A stretch of 37,599 bases of DNA from Nitrosomonas sp. (GCA_021774155.1 JAJFJH010000145.1:1-37599); one strand, 5' to 3'. Counted from the first letter of the stretch, positions 9,846 through 19,261 are shown. Notes: a model not told the origin generated them from the letters alone. Numbers and translations: made by a program.

Positions 9846-11538
9846 GCATTTGAGGAGATGAGTTTGCTTGTGCGGTTACGGCAAGTGCTGCTTGTTGCGT
9901 TATTTGTGATCGGGTAAGCGATGCGGTTTCACTGGCAAAATCAGCATCTTTAATACGAGACCGACTGGCCGTTATGGATTCGGTGCTAGTTTGATTGTTG
10001 GCTATGGCGGAGTCAAGACGGTTTAATTGTGCGCCGACTCTTGCTCTTTCTCCATTAATGTAATTAAGTGCCATGTCTATTTGAGTAATAGCAAACCCTG
10101 CGTTAGTCATAAGGTTAACGTCAGTAATAGCCAGTGCGTTTGTATTAACCGCGCCAAAAGATACATCTAGTGTTTGCCGAGCATTCGCGCCTACTTGGAG
10201 TGATTTGGTGTTACTCGTTGTTGCCGTGCCAACGATGTCCTCCCAAATCTCATTAAACCCATTCAGAGGGTTTGTTGTGTTGCCTTTTATACCGGTATCC
10301 GAAACGACACTCTCAGCTGTTTTTACGGATCCACCGTCAGCATTTGAGCCTCCAACGGCGCCAGTATCAGCGTCTGTTAGGTTCATGCCAGCTATGAAGG
10401 CTGCGCCGTTAGCAACGAAATCAGCATTGAATAAATCAGCGGTGGCAAATGTAGTGGTGGCATTGATCGCATCATCAAGTTTTGCAGCCGGATTTTGATT
10501 CATAAAGACCATAACATCCTTGATACCATTTCCGCCATTGTTTTTTACTTCCTGGTGTAGATAACGTATAGCTGAATAGGCAGCCGAGTATTCATCCGAA
10601 GTGCCGCCCCATGCGCCACCAGCCGAACCAAAATTTCCTGCCGCAGCGACAACACCCGCAATACCAACATTGGCGATGGAAGTAGCTAACCGTTCGTCTG
10701 CGCCGTGAATAAATTCTGCGGCGCCTTCTAGAAACCATGTTTGATCATTGGCGTTGACAATCTCGCCGATATTTACACCTCGATACATAACCGCATGTAC
10801 CATTTCATGGGCAATAATTCGGTCATTATAAAAAGGCGCAGTACCGCCATTTGGAAGATTTGGTGGTGTAAAGTCGCTCATGTCGATCTGAAGTGTGACA
10901 CTTGTGGCCTTGCCAGAAACAGGTACTAAGCCTCCCACGCGAGCTGCGGTGCCACCAAGGCCGTCAGTGAATGTTGTTAACTCAATGCTGAGATCTGCAC
11001 CGTCAGCTGTAATACCAAAGTGTTGTTGAATCATGTTTTCTGCCTGCTCTAACCAACCAGACTGAAGTCCATAAATGACAGTAACTTGATTGGGATCACC
11101 TAAAACGCTAGCTGTGCCAGAATCAAATATTTTTTCATTATTGAATGAAGTGGTTGTTGCAACGCGTTCAATTTCCTGAATGAGTTGGTCGACTTCAGTT
11201 TGTAGTGCTCTTCGGTCATCTAAGCTGTTGGTAGCATTTGCAGCTTGTACGGAAAGCTCACGAATACGTTGTAGTGAACCAGCGACTGACGTTAATGCGC
11301 CGTCTGCAGTTTGCAGCATGGAAATACCGTCATTAGCATTTCTTGTCGCCTGATTAAATCCACGAATTTGTGACGTCATACGCTCAGTGATGGCGAGACC
11401 AGCCGCATCATCTTTAGCGCTATTAATACGTAGGCCCGAAGAAAGGCGTTCTAAAGAACGACTTAAATCTAGATTAGTCGTAAACAAATGTCGCGAACTA
11501 GTCAACGCAGCAATATTCGTATTTATCGTGGAACTCAT
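9826..11538 (-). CDS. Flagellin with inserted zinc metallopeptidase domain (flagellinolysin type)
   Basis: A 570-residue flagellin. Residues 1-140 are a canonical D0/D1 N-terminus ([32 protein letters not shown]) and 465-570 a canonical C-terminus ([11 protein letters not shown], ending QMLLSLLR). Between them, about 150-435, the hypervariable region is a metallopeptidase: zinc motif HEMVH at 244-248 with E245 as expected catalytic base, and [14 protein letters not shown] at 271-284, whose E275 (or E271) should be the third ligand in a gluzincin arrangement. This is the layout of flagellinolysins, proteolytic flagellins described in several phyla that assemble into active filaments. Frame is intact and motif residues are present, so activity is plausible. 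No strong Shine-Dalgarno is seen (AAGAA before ATG). It stands alone, divergent from yheS, about 26 kb from the other flagellin. Confidence 0.9.
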   Translation of the reverse strand: MSSTINTNIAALTSSRHLFTTNLDLSRSLERLSSGLRINSAKDDAAGLAITERMTSQIRGFNQATRNANDGISMLQTADGALTSVAGSLQRIRELSVQAANATNSLDDRRALQTEVDQLIQEIERVATTTSFNNEKIFDSGTASVLGDPNQVTVIYGLQSGWLEQAENMIQQHFGITADGADLSIELTTFTDGLGGTAARVGGLVPVSGKATSVTLQIDMSDFTPPNLPNGGTAPFYNDRIIAHEMVHAVMYRGVNIGEIVNANDQTWFLEGAAEFIHGADERLATSIANVGIAGVVAAAGNFGSAGGAWGGTSDEYSAAYSAIRYLHQEVKNNGGNGIKDVMVFMNQNPAAKLDDAINATTTFATADLFNADFVANGAAFIAGMNLTDADTGAVGGSNADGGSVKTAESVVSDTGIKGNTTNPLNGFNEIWEDIVGTATTSNTKSLQVGANARQTLDVSFGAVNTNALAITDVNLMTNAGFAITQIDMALNYINGERARVGAQLNRLDSAIANNQTSTESITASRSRIKDADFASETASLTRSQITQQAALAVTAQANSSPQMLLSLLR

Positions 11539-11573
11539 TTCTTGTTTATATATTAATTAATTTCACAGTGACT

Positions 11574-11599
11574 TAAACGGAAGGGTTTTTTAATTCTTA
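11574..11599 (-). promoter_or_regulatory. Weak candidate sigma-28 promoter for the flagellin
   Basis: On the minus strand TAAGAATT-N10-TCCGTTTA lies about 36-61 bases upstream of the flagellin ATG. It resembles the FliA consensus TAAAGTTT-N11-GCCGATAA only partly and is one base short in spacing. Recorded because late flagellin genes are normally FliA-dependent and nothing better is visible nearby. Confidence 0.22.
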
Positions 11600-11724
11600 A
11601 TACTAACCTGATGAATAGATTAAAATAATCAAGATTTTTATTGAGATGACTCTGTTTGATCATAAAAACCTTAGATATAAAATCTTTTTAAAATGATATT
11701 GATTTGTAAATTGGTCGAATAAGC

Positions 11725-11743
11725 TATCTCTTTAAAAGAGATA
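11725..11743. promoter_or_regulatory. 19-bp palindrome, possible operator
   Basis: TATCTCTTT-A-AAAGAGATA is a perfect 9-bp inverted repeat around one base, in the divergent region between the proteolytic flagellin and yheS. The symmetry and location suit a dimeric regulator, but the AT-rich background makes chance occurrence possible. Confidence 0.35.
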
Positions 11744-11865
11744 TTTTAATTAAAGTTTTTTTGTTACCTTTGTTGTTTTTAATGCTTAATATTTTTCCGT
11801 TAAATAAGCGTGTTTTACATGACATGCTTTGCAAAAGTTACGTGTGTCTCTGATATCATTGCGCG

Positions 11866-13716
11866 ATGCTAAATATTCAACACGTAACTTACTTACAAAG
11901 TGGCGCCCCTCTATTACAGGATGTAGATCTTCAGATTTTTTCTAATCAACGGGTTGGACTAGTTGGTATGAATGGTTGCGGAAAATCTACCTTATTTCGA
12001 TTGATTCGTGGAGAGATTAAGCCGGAAAGTGGTGAAATTAATTTTCAAGCAGGAAAAACAATTGCTTTTGTTGAACAGGAAATCGTTAATTCTGAGCAGC
12101 CCGCAATAGAATTCGTGCTTGATGGTGATATTGAACTCCGAATACTTGAAAAAAAACTGACGAGTGAAATTCATAACGAATCATGGTTTGAGGCACAACA
12201 GCGTTACGAAGTAATCAATGGCTATGTTGCACGTGCGCGGGCTGCACAGTTGCTGAATGGTTTGGGTTTCGCCAATAATACATTAGAAAATCCGGTGTGT
12301 AGTTTTTCTGGTGGTTGGCGTATGCGTTTGAATTTGGCCAGTGCTTTAATGCATCGCGCTGATTTACTATTATTGGATGAACCGACGAACCATCTGGATT
12401 TGGAAGCAATTATTTGGCTTGAGCAGTATCTGGTCAATTATCCGGGTAGCTTGATTTTAGTGTCACATGATCGTGAGTTTCTTAATGCTTGTGTGACGCG
12501 GATTGCCTATATTCATCATTTAACAATTGATAGTTATACGGGTAATTATGATGTTTTTGAGCGCACACGTGCGGAACGCGCCCTACAACAGGTGAGTGCT
12601 ATTCAGCAGCAACAGAAAAAAATCGCACATATGGAAGACTTTGTGCGGCGCTTTCGTGCTAAGGCGACGAAAGCAAAACAAGCGCAAAGTCGCATTAAAG
12701 CTTTGGAGCGGATTACACGTATAGCGCCAGTGCAAGTTGAAGATGGCCACTTCCAGTTGCGGATTGAGGCGCCAGAGCGTAGCCCGGATGTATTGATGCG
12801 AGTTAAAGATGTCAGTTTTGGTTACGATGAAAGCTTATTATTTCAGCGTATTAATCTCGTGCTGCAGGCAGGCGCACGTATCGCATTGCTAGGGCAGAAT
12901 GGTGCGGGCAAGTCTACTTTTATTAAATTACTGACCGGTGAGCTTAAACCTGTTTCAGGTAGCTTGGATATTGCACCTGATATTCGTTTTGGTTATTTTG
13001 CGCAGCATCAATTGGAGAATCTCGCTGGTAATGCGACACCGCTGCAGCATATGGAGCAATTGGCGCCTAAAGAGACGACGCAAGTCTTGCGTACTTTTCT
13101 TGGAAGATTTGGTTTGGCTGGTGATAGTGAAGATCGTCCAGTTAGCAGCTTCTCCGGCGGAGAAAAGAGTCGTTTGGCATTGGCATTACTGGCATGGCAG
13201 AAACCACATTTATTATTACTTGACGAACCGACAAATCATCTTGATTTGGATATGCGTGATGCGTTGACATTGGCGTTAGAAGAATACACTGGTGCAGTGG
13301 TGTTGGTGTCACATGATCGCAGTTTAGTGCGAACGGTAGCCGATGAGCTATGGTTGGTTGCTGATGGTGAAGCGAAAGTATTTGACGGTGATTTAGAAGA
13401 TTACAAACGCTGGATTGAGACACGTCGCTCCAATGAAATTGCACAATTTCAAGCACCAAAGCAGAAACAAAAACTGGCTTCTAAGCCAAGCAAGAAAGCG
13501 TTGCTATCAAAGCAAACTAAACTTGAAGTTGCCTTGGCAATTGCACAAAGAGATTTAACGGTAGTTAATCGCCAACTGGCGGATCCAGCGACTTATACCA
13601 GTCGTTCTCGCGCTGAAGTTGAACAATTGAATGCAACGCATTCCAGTTTGGAGAAAAAAGTGGCGGAGCTGGAGGAGGGCTGGTTGGAACTAGAAATGGC
13701 GATGGAAGAAGGTTAG
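11866..13716 (+). CDS. yheS: ABC-F family ribosomal protection ATPase, YheS type
   Basis: Cytosolic twin-ATPase without membrane domains; ABC-F proteins bind the ribosomal E site and relieve stalled translation. The first cassette has Walker A GMNGCGKST (about 34-42), signature SFSGGWRMRLNLA and Walker B LLLLDEPTNHLD. The interdomain linker carries the diagnostic FRAKATKAKQAQSRIKALER. The second cassette has GQNGAGKST, SSFSGGEKSRLALALL and again LLLLDEPTNHLD. A C-terminal coiled coil (about 530-616) completes it. At 616 residues it is close to E. coli YheS (637), and the linker and PERSP-type segment match YheS better than Uup or EttA. It is monocistronic, convergent with the DUF4139 gene 22 bp away. 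A housekeeping-type gene inside an accessory-looking stretch. Confidence 0.93.
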   Translation: MLNIQHVTYLQSGAPLLQDVDLQIFSNQRVGLVGMNGCGKSTLFRLIRGEIKPESGEINFQAGKTIAFVEQEIVNSEQPAIEFVLDGDIELRILEKKLTSEIHNESWFEAQQRYEVINGYVARARAAQLLNGLGFANNTLENPVCSFSGGWRMRLNLASALMHRADLLLLDEPTNHLDLEAIIWLEQYLVNYPGSLILVSHDREFLNACVTRIAYIHHLTIDSYTGNYDVFERTRAERALQQVSAIQQQQKKIAHMEDFVRRFRAKATKAKQAQSRIKALERITRIAPVQVEDGHFQLRIEAPERSPDVLMRVKDVSFGYDESLLFQRINLVLQAGARIALLGQNGAGKSTFIKLLTGELKPVSGSLDIAPDIRFGYFAQHQLENLAGNATPLQHMEQLAPKETTQVLRTFLGRFGLAGDSEDRPVSSFSGGEKSRLALALLAWQKPHLLLLDEPTNHLDLDMRDALTLALEEYTGAVVLVSHDRSLVRTVADELWLVADGEAKVFDGDLEDYKRWIETRRSNEIAQFQAPKQKQKLASKPSKKALLSKQTKLEVALAIAQRDLTVVNRQLADPATYTSRSRAEVEQLNATHSSLEKKVAELEEGWLELEMAMEEG

Positions 13717-13738
13717 ATAGCCTATATGTATTACAGAT

Positions 13739-15175
13739 CTAATAAGTGTATCTAGTGCGGACACGATAAGTTAGCGACGTTTTATGTTTACCTGGAATGG
13801 ATATCGTCCATTCGGCGGTGCCAGAAGATGTTTTTTGATGCGGGTGTGATTGTGCCAGTATTTTCCAGTCGCCGGGTATTGGTTCAACTACCGTGATAGT
13901 TACCGCTCTGTCTTTGGCATTTTTTAGTGTGATTTTATGGGCGGTCTCAAATACCTTAGTACTCTTGGTTTTACCGTGTAGTTTTTTGTAATCTGTTTGT
14001 TTTTTACTGGCAGTTAAATCAAAGGCGTTGCCTAATTTTAGACGAATGGGTTTATTATTTGGTGTATGGTCAATTTGATTTTCACCAATAAACTGTGCAT
14101 TGCCCTGTTTATCCTTTTTATAGACTCGAATTATTCCCTTGGGTAGTGGGATACCTAAACCTTCTCCCTTGTTTTGAAACTCTATGAATACACCGATTTT
14201 TGATGATTTACTTAGTTCATCATATGGCTCAATGAAATGATGAGCTGTGCCTTGTAATAGAAACTCTTTTTCAATTGGAATATTGGTAGTAGACATCAAT
14301 GCAACTTGTTTTGTTTGGTTTTCGGCTAATGTGGTGAGGTGTTGCAAGGTGTAAAGATGGTATTCGAACAATGCTTCTTCAGTCATGGCTGGCGCATTGG
14401 CCATCTCTGCAGACATAGCTAGATTGCGGTGGACTCTAGCTTTTGGTTGATGAACTCGATTTACATCGCCTGCAACAAGTTGCAATTTAGCTTCTGGAAA
14501 AGTTGTGCCACTTTGGTTGGTTAACGTAACCAATCCATTCAGATCAAGGTGGCTATCGGTTGCATTGAGTTCTGCAACATAATCTGCCTGCCATGATAAA
14601 CCCGCAGTCAAATAGGAAAGCTCTAACTTTTGGTTTCCAGCCATAGCATTTTGAAAGGTGGCAACCAATGTAGGCTTGTCACGTAAATCTTTAGGTACAT
14701 CAGGGAAGGCTAGTCGACCCGGAATACCTGTCTCTATTCGATCATCAAATTTGAGAATGACACCACCATTAGTTGCAAGCACGGTTGCTTTTTCTTTGTT
14801 TTCTTGACCACTGCTTGGGTGGATGCGGATGACTGAGATTTTTCTGTTGGTATATTTTTCTAGCAGTTTCTGTGGTGTTAATAGGTCAAAATCAAAATTT
14901 TGCTCTTGTATGTGAAAACCGACGGGGCTAGTTAAATTTCGTAATAATGCTGTTTCTGATTGCATCTTGGCAGAAACTTCACGCCAAGCTAATTTATTAA
15001 GATTGCTATCGAGCCTAATGTCTCTTGTGTCTTTTATTAAGGCAAGATTGTTGTTGTATATTGTCACCGCCATCTCAATCTGATCTTGAAGGGTCGTGGT
15101 TTTCTCAGCTAAAGGCGTGGCAGAACCATTAGTAGAAATGATCACTAAACAGATTATGACAATTTTTTTCAACAT
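13739..15175 (-). CDS. Exported DUF4139 domain protein
   Basis: A 478-residue protein with an N-terminal signal peptide (MLKKIVIICLVIISTNGSATP, likely cleaved near residue 19) and no other membrane segment, so probably periplasmic or surface-exposed. The middle and C-terminal parts match the DUF4139 pattern, including the hallmark AGLSWQADYVAELN (about residue 190), LVTLTNQSGTTFPEAKLQLVAGDVNRV, and a terminal immunoglobulin-like stretch (ITVVEPIPGDWKIL, EWTISIPGKHKTSLTYRVR). DUF4139 proteins have no settled function; some relatives are annotated as MuiA-like mucoidy inhibitors. It begins 15 bp after the stop of the helical protein gene upstream, so both are likely one transcript. Confidence 0.85.
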   Translation of the reverse strand: MLKKIVIICLVIISTNGSATPLAEKTTTLQDQIEMAVTIYNNNLALIKDTRDIRLDSNLNKLAWREVSAKMQSETALLRNLTSPVGFHIQEQNFDFDLLTPQKLLEKYTNRKISVIRIHPSSGQENKEKATVLATNGGVILKFDDRIETGIPGRLAFPDVPKDLRDKPTLVATFQNAMAGNQKLELSYLTAGLSWQADYVAELNATDSHLDLNGLVTLTNQSGTTFPEAKLQLVAGDVNRVHQPKARVHRNLAMSAEMANAPAMTEEALFEYHLYTLQHLTTLAENQTKQVALMSTTNIPIEKEFLLQGTAHHFIEPYDELSKSSKIGVFIEFQNKGEGLGIPLPKGIIRVYKKDKQGNAQFIGENQIDHTPNNKPIRLKLGNAFDLTASKKQTDYKKLHGKTKSTKVFETAHKITLKNAKDRAVTITVVEPIPGDWKILAQSHPHQKTSSGTAEWTISIPGKHKTSLTYRVRTRYTY

Positions 15176-15190
15176 TTTGGCTTCTCCAAT

Positions 15191-17086
15191 TTAGGCTTGA
15201 CTTTTACCTTTTGAGGTATTTCTTTCTTGACGTATGATACCTTCGTTTGTGTTAGTACGGGCTTGTTTGGCAGCTGCAATTTCTGCTCGTATTCTTGATG
15301 CGGCGGCGACAGTAGCCTCTTTGTCCAGTTTAGTGCGTTCTTGCGCTGCTTCTTTAGCCATTGTCTCAACGGCTTCGCGTTCAGTTGCTTGTTCAATTGC
15401 ATTCTTATCACTAATAATGCGTTCTTGGATGGCTTTTAGCGCGGCGGATTCAGCTTTGGCTTTAGCAGCCGCTGATTCGGTGGCTTCTTCTTCAGCTTTC
15501 AGACGTGCTTTAGCATCAGCAGCGGCTGCAATCTTTTCTTGCACTTTGATCATTGCCAGCTTTGTTGTTTTTTGTTCGGCCTCAAGTCGTTCTGTTACTT
15601 CTTTCTTTGACTGGGTGATTGCTTCAATACGTATTTTCGCATCTTCTAGTAAACGTGTTTCTATGTCAGCCAATGCCTCTGCTTCAGTCGTGGATAGGGT
15701 GTCTGCTTCAGCTCGTAATGTTGCAATTTCTTGAGCTTTAGTTTCTGCTTCAGTTTTTTCATCTGCAGCTTCTTTTGCGGCGGTTTCAGCTACAACGCGT
15801 GTACGAGATTTATCAATTGCTGTTTTCTCAGCTTCAATCCGAGCCTGAATGATTTCTGTTTCTTCAACATTCACATTCGCCTTTTCTTGAGTTATCAATA
15901 TTTCTTGGCGCTCAGCTTGGATGCGAGCCTCTTCAGCGGCAGTTGCCTCTGTCTCGACTTTAAGGCGTTCTTCTTGACGAAGCTTAGCTTCTTCGAGTAA
16001 GCGTGATTTCTCTTCAACTTTGGACTTGGCAAGTTCAGCTGCGACTTTATCAATCTCGACAATGGATTGTGCGAGTGATGTCGCTTCTTGTTCGGCGATA
16101 GTAAGAGCGTGAGCCGCAGCCGTGGCTTCAATATCTGCGGCGGCACGTTCTTCGGCCGCGTTTGCGGCTAAGGTTTCTGCCTCAATTCTTGCTTGTGCTG
16201 TTTTGGTGGCAATTATTTCTGTCTGCTCTTTTCTTTCTTCAGCTTCTAGTGCTTCAATTTCTGTTTCTAAACGAATACGTGCTTGTTCAAGTATTTGTGT
16301 TTGGATTTGATTACGTTTTTCAATGGTTTCCTTTGCTTGATTTTCGGCCTCTATGGTAGCATTGATCAATGCTAATTCTTTCTCACTTTCCTGGATCTTG
16401 GTATAGGCTATTGCTGCTGCCGTAGTTTCGGCTTCTGTAACGGCAAGAGAAAGTTGGCGAGCTTCTTCTTCTACTTTGCTTCTGGCAAGTGCAGCTTCTG
16501 AAGCGGCTTTTTCTGCTAATACAGCTGCATTTGCTTTGTCTAATGCTTTAGCTTCTTGATCAGCGCGAATATGAGCTTTTTTAATAATAGCTGCGTCAGC
16601 TTGTATCTTAGCCTGCAGCATCATGTTAATTTCTTTCTCAGCTTTGATGCTTTCTTCAGTTAGTTGTTTTGCCTTAATTTCTAGCTCTTTGTGGTGAATG
16701 GCTTCTTTAGCGGCAATTTCTTCTACCTTAGCTTTGGCTCTAGCTGCCACGGTTGCAGCTGTTTCTGCTTTGGTTCTTTCTTCTGCCATCGATCGGGCAT
16801 TAGCTTCAGCTCGGGCGCGGGCTTCTGCGGCAACACGAGCTTTAGCATCTGCTTCAATACGACTTTTTGCTTCTTTGATGGCCTGATCCTCAGCATCTAG
16901 GCGTTCACGACGAGTTTTTTCACTTTGTAAGTTAATTTTAATAGCCGTGTCGATTTCAGATTGCGATGAAAATTCGTTGTGTGTGTTGTCGGCTGCATTC
17001 ATAACTTTTGTCTTTTCACATTTGGTTTCCCTTGTTTCCTGTGATGGACTTAAAATTGATTTTATTAATTTAGACTTAAATGTCAT
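15191..17086 (-). CDS. Very long Ala/Glu/Lys-rich helical (coiled-coil) protein, unknown function
   Basis: I do not recognise a family. The 631-residue product is built almost wholly of Ala, Glu, Lys, Arg, Thr and Ile. I find no Gly and no Pro from about residue 15 to about 610, a single Tyr and no Trp, so it should form one uninterrupted helix or coiled coil, possibly about 85-90 nm long if extended. Degenerate long repeats are visible, such as KSRTRVVAETAAKEAADEKT near residue 430 echoed by QATEREAVETMAKEAAQERT near 580. There is no signal peptide or membrane segment, so cytoplasmic location is expected. The start is the first ATG; another in-frame ATG lies at residue 29 and neither has a clear Shine-Dalgarno. 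It is cotranscribed with the exported DUF4139 gene. Confidence 0.75.
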   Translation of the reverse strand: MTFKSKLIKSILSPSQETRETKCEKTKVMNAADNTHNEFSSQSEIDTAIKINLQSEKTRRERLDAEDQAIKEAKSRIEADAKARVAAEARARAEANARSMAEERTKAETAATVAARAKAKVEEIAAKEAIHHKELEIKAKQLTEESIKAEKEINMMLQAKIQADAAIIKKAHIRADQEAKALDKANAAVLAEKAASEAALARSKVEEEARQLSLAVTEAETTAAAIAYTKIQESEKELALINATIEAENQAKETIEKRNQIQTQILEQARIRLETEIEALEAEERKEQTEIIATKTAQARIEAETLAANAAEERAAADIEATAAAHALTIAEQEATSLAQSIVEIDKVAAELAKSKVEEKSRLLEEAKLRQEERLKVETEATAAEEARIQAERQEILITQEKANVNVEETEIIQARIEAEKTAIDKSRTRVVAETAAKEAADEKTEAETKAQEIATLRAEADTLSTTEAEALADIETRLLEDAKIRIEAITQSKKEVTERLEAEQKTTKLAMIKVQEKIAAAADAKARLKAEEEATESAAAKAKAESAALKAIQERIISDKNAIEQATEREAVETMAKEAAQERTKLDKEATVAAASRIRAEIAAAKQARTNTNEGIIRQERNTSKGKSQA

Positions 17087-17309
17087 GACTTACATGCGTT
17101 AACGGTTTAAAGTGCTGGATTTTGCATAAACGTTTGAGGCGTTTTTTAATTTTAAAATGACAATTTAACGTGAGATGTATTTTGAAAATAGGATCGGACA
17201 AACTTTATTATTAAGGTTTGTTAATTTTCAAGTCTGTCAGCATCATTTTAAATATTACTTGGACGTATAGAATGTTACTTTAACAGCTCTTAAAAATTAT
17301 CCTGGGCGG

Positions 17310-17331
17310 AAAAGGCAGGGGATTATTGCCT
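17310..17331 (-). terminator. Weak terminator-like hairpin after fliR
   Basis: On the minus strand AGGCA (17331-17327) pairs with TGCCT (17317-17313) over a 9-base loop and is followed by a short TTTT run. It lies about 35 bp past the fliR stop, where the flagellar operon should end before the coiled-coil gene's own promoter. The stem is short, so support is modest. Confidence 0.35.
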
Positions 17332-17365
17332 GTTTAAGTGTTTGGTAACGTTATTAAATGTTGTT

Positions 17366-18160
17366 CTATGGGAAAATGATATCAGGGAGGTGGGTGATTT
17401 CCATGACCATATTGAAACTGTCGTAAATCATTCGTTCAAGAACTGGAGCAAAGTAAGGTACAGCAAGTGCTAAAACTAGCCACCCGACAGCCAATGCAAG
17501 TGGAAAACCTACTGCAAAAATATTCAATTGTGGTGCGGCACGTGACAATACGCCCAATGTAATATTAGTAATTAATAATGCGGCTAATACGGGTAGCGAT
17601 AATTGCAGTCCTGATAGAAAAATTTCTTGCCCCCAGTGGGCAATATGACTGAATGATATTGCTGATAACCCAGTGGTTCCAATCGGAAGTGTCGTAAAGC
17701 TTTGCGTAATCAGTGCGATCATGATCAGATGACCATCTATCGCAAGAAAGGCGAGGCTTGCGATAAGCCCCAGAAAGCGACCAATAAGTGGGACTTGGCT
17801 GGTACTTTGTGGGTCGACGATGGTAGCGAAACCTAAACCCATTTGTAAACCGATTATTTCACCGGCTGCTTCAACGGCAACAAAAATAATTCGCATGGTA
17901 AAACCTATGGCACCACCAATCATGACTTGTTGAGCCAGTATCAATAAACCTTCGCCTGAACCCGGGTCGACTTGAGGTAAAGAATCTAAAGAGGGAGCAA
18001 CCAGAATGGTGATTAGTACAGCTAAACCAAGTTTTGTGCGAGCCGGGAGGCTAGGGTTCCCAAGAATTGGTGCGCTGGCAATTAATGCTAGTATTCTACT
18101 GAGCGGCCATATAATCGCCGTCATTAGCGCATACAATTCTGCGGTAGTTATACTAATCAT
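17366..18160 (-). CDS. fliR: Flagellar export gate protein FliR
   Basis: Inner-membrane component of the flagellar type III export gate, which with FliP and FliQ forms the helical FliP5Q4R1 assembly. The 264-residue sequence has about six hydrophobic segments and the conserved FliR stretches (RILALIASAPILGNPSLPAR near the N-terminus; GEIIGLQMGLGFATIVDPQ; a C-terminal LNIFAVGFPLALAVGWLVL). It is the last gene of the fliLMNOPQR run, 18 bp after fliQ. flhB, which often follows fliR, is not here; the gene is followed by a 279-bp gap. Confidence 0.95.
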   Translation of the reverse strand: MISITTAELYALMTAIIWPLSRILALIASAPILGNPSLPARTKLGLAVLITILVAPSLDSLPQVDPGSGEGLLILAQQVMIGGAIGFTMRIIFVAVEAAGEIIGLQMGLGFATIVDPQSTSQVPLIGRFLGLIASLAFLAIDGHLIMIALITQSFTTLPIGTTGLSAISFSHIAHWGQEIFLSGLQLSLPVLAALLITNITLGVLSRAAPQLNIFAVGFPLALAVGWLVLALAVPYFAPVLERMIYDSFNMVMEITHLPDIIFP

Positions 18161-18178
18161 TCGAGGTATCGAATGTGT

Positions 18179-18451
18179 TTAACTAACAGCAAGCCAGGGA
18201 ATGCTGGTAAACATACGGTGCATGTAATCGATCATAACGCTAAGCATCCATGGCCCAGCAAAAATCATGACAGTAAACATCGCCAATAATTTTGGAATAA
18301 ATGACAATGTCATCTCATTGATCTGGGTGGCTGCTTGGAAGATGCTAACGATCAAACCCGTGACCAATGCAGTTAATAGTAAAGGTGCGGATATCATAAA
18401 AGTTACTTCTAACGCTTGACGACCAATGGTCATTGCACTATCTGGAGTCAT
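18179..18451 (-). CDS. fliQ: Flagellar export gate protein FliQ
   Basis: Small (90-residue) inner-membrane protein of the flagellar export gate. It has the family's two transmembrane helices (about 15-38 and 50-75) and the conserved LLTALVTGLIVSIFQAATQINEMTLSFIPKLL core. Length and place between fliP and fliR are exactly as expected. It starts 15 bp after the fliP stop. Confidence 0.96.
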   Translation of the reverse strand: MTPDSAMTIGRQALEVTFMISAPLLLTALVTGLIVSIFQAATQINEMTLSFIPKLLAMFTVMIFAGPWMLSVMIDYMHRMFTSIPWLAVS

Positions 18452-18466
18452 TGTTTAGATCCTCCA

Positions 18467-19261
18467 TTAGGTAAAGAAACTCTGTGTCAGTGAGCCAATC
18501 AATAAATGCCATCCATCAACCAGCACAAAAAGCATAATCTTAAAAGGTAAAGAAATAATCATCGGTGACAACATCATCATACCCATGGCCATTAAGATGC
18601 TCGCGACAACCATATCAATAATAAGGAATGGAATGAATACGATAAAGCCAATTTGAAAGGCTGTTTTCAATTCGCTGGTGATATACGCTGGCACCAATAT
18701 TTTCATGGGTACATTGTCAATACTTTCAATGTCCTCGCTGTTTGATATTTGTACAAATAATGCCAAGTCGGTTTCGCGGGTTTGTCGTAGCATAAATTCT
18801 TTTAACGGGACGCTAGCTTTATCTCCGGCTTCCATGATGGTGATCGTGTCTTCCGAGAAAGGTAAGTAAGCTTCCGTATACACGCGATCAATGACAGGAG
18901 CCATAATAAAAAATGACAGAAATAACGCAACGCCTACGAGTATTTGGTTGGGTGGTGTTGATTGTGTTCCCAACGCCAATCGTAACAGTGATAGAACGAT
19001 AATGATGCGTGTAAAGCTAGACATCATTAACACCATTGCTGGCAAAAACGTCATAGACGTTAATAGTAATAACGCCTGTATGCTAAGTGTGTAGGTTGTT
19101 TCACCATCCCCAGCGGTTGTGCTTGAGAATGCAGGGAAGCCTGATTGTTGTGCAAGCGCTGGTAACGCAATGCACCCGGCGAGTATAAGTGCCGCCTGCA
19201 ATATACGTTGCCACCGGAATGAGTACTTAGTTTTCCGATTACCTGAACGATAATTAGTCAT
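18467..19261 (-). CDS. fliP: Flagellar export gate protein FliP
   Basis: Integral inner-membrane protein forming most of the export gate pore. The 264-residue precursor has a signal-like segment ([17 protein letters not shown], cleavage near residue 39), as is usual for FliP, then four transmembrane helices. Family motifs are clear: [31 protein letters not shown], the loop [23 protein letters not shown], and the ending [20 protein letters not shown]. The N-terminus before the signal is longer than usual (about 20 residues), so a slightly later start is possible. Its start overlaps the fliO stop by 8 bp. Confidence 0.96.
   Translation of the reverse strand: MTNYRSGNRKTKYSFRWQRILQAALILAGCIALPALAQQSGFPAFSSTTAGDGETTYTLSIQALLLLTSMTFLPAMVLMMSSFTRIIIVLSLLRLALGTQSTPPNQILVGVALFLSFFIMAPVIDRVYTEAYLPFSEDTITIMEAGDKASVPLKEFMLRQTRETDLALFVQISNSEDIESIDNVPMKILVPAYITSELKTAFQIGFIVFIPFLIIDMVVASILMAMGMMMLSPMIISLPFKIMLFVLVDGWHLLIGSLTQSFFT

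Larger units (their letters stand above)
11539..11865. other. AT-rich divergent intergenic region (flagellinolysin / yheS)
   Basis: A 327-bp gene-free stretch carrying the control regions of two divergent genes. It holds the weak sigma-28-like site described separately, a 19-bp palindrome at 11725-11743, and, close to yheS, TTGCAA (11829-11834) with TGATAT 16 bases on as a possible sigma-70 pair. No Shine-Dalgarno precedes the yheS ATG, so that transcript may have a very short leader. I see no coding potential on either strand. Confidence 0.55.

Noticed and set aside
15234-16900. Long plus-strand open frames rich in Ser, Ala, Phe and Cys opposite the coiled-coil gene
   Set aside because: They are the antisense reflection of a gene made of Ala, Glu and Lys codons; no domain or start signal is seen.
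17190-17225. Minus-strand TAAAGTTT close to TCCGAT as a sigma-28 promoter for the coiled-coil gene
   Set aside because: Both half-sites are good, but they lie almost adjacent instead of about 11 bases apart.
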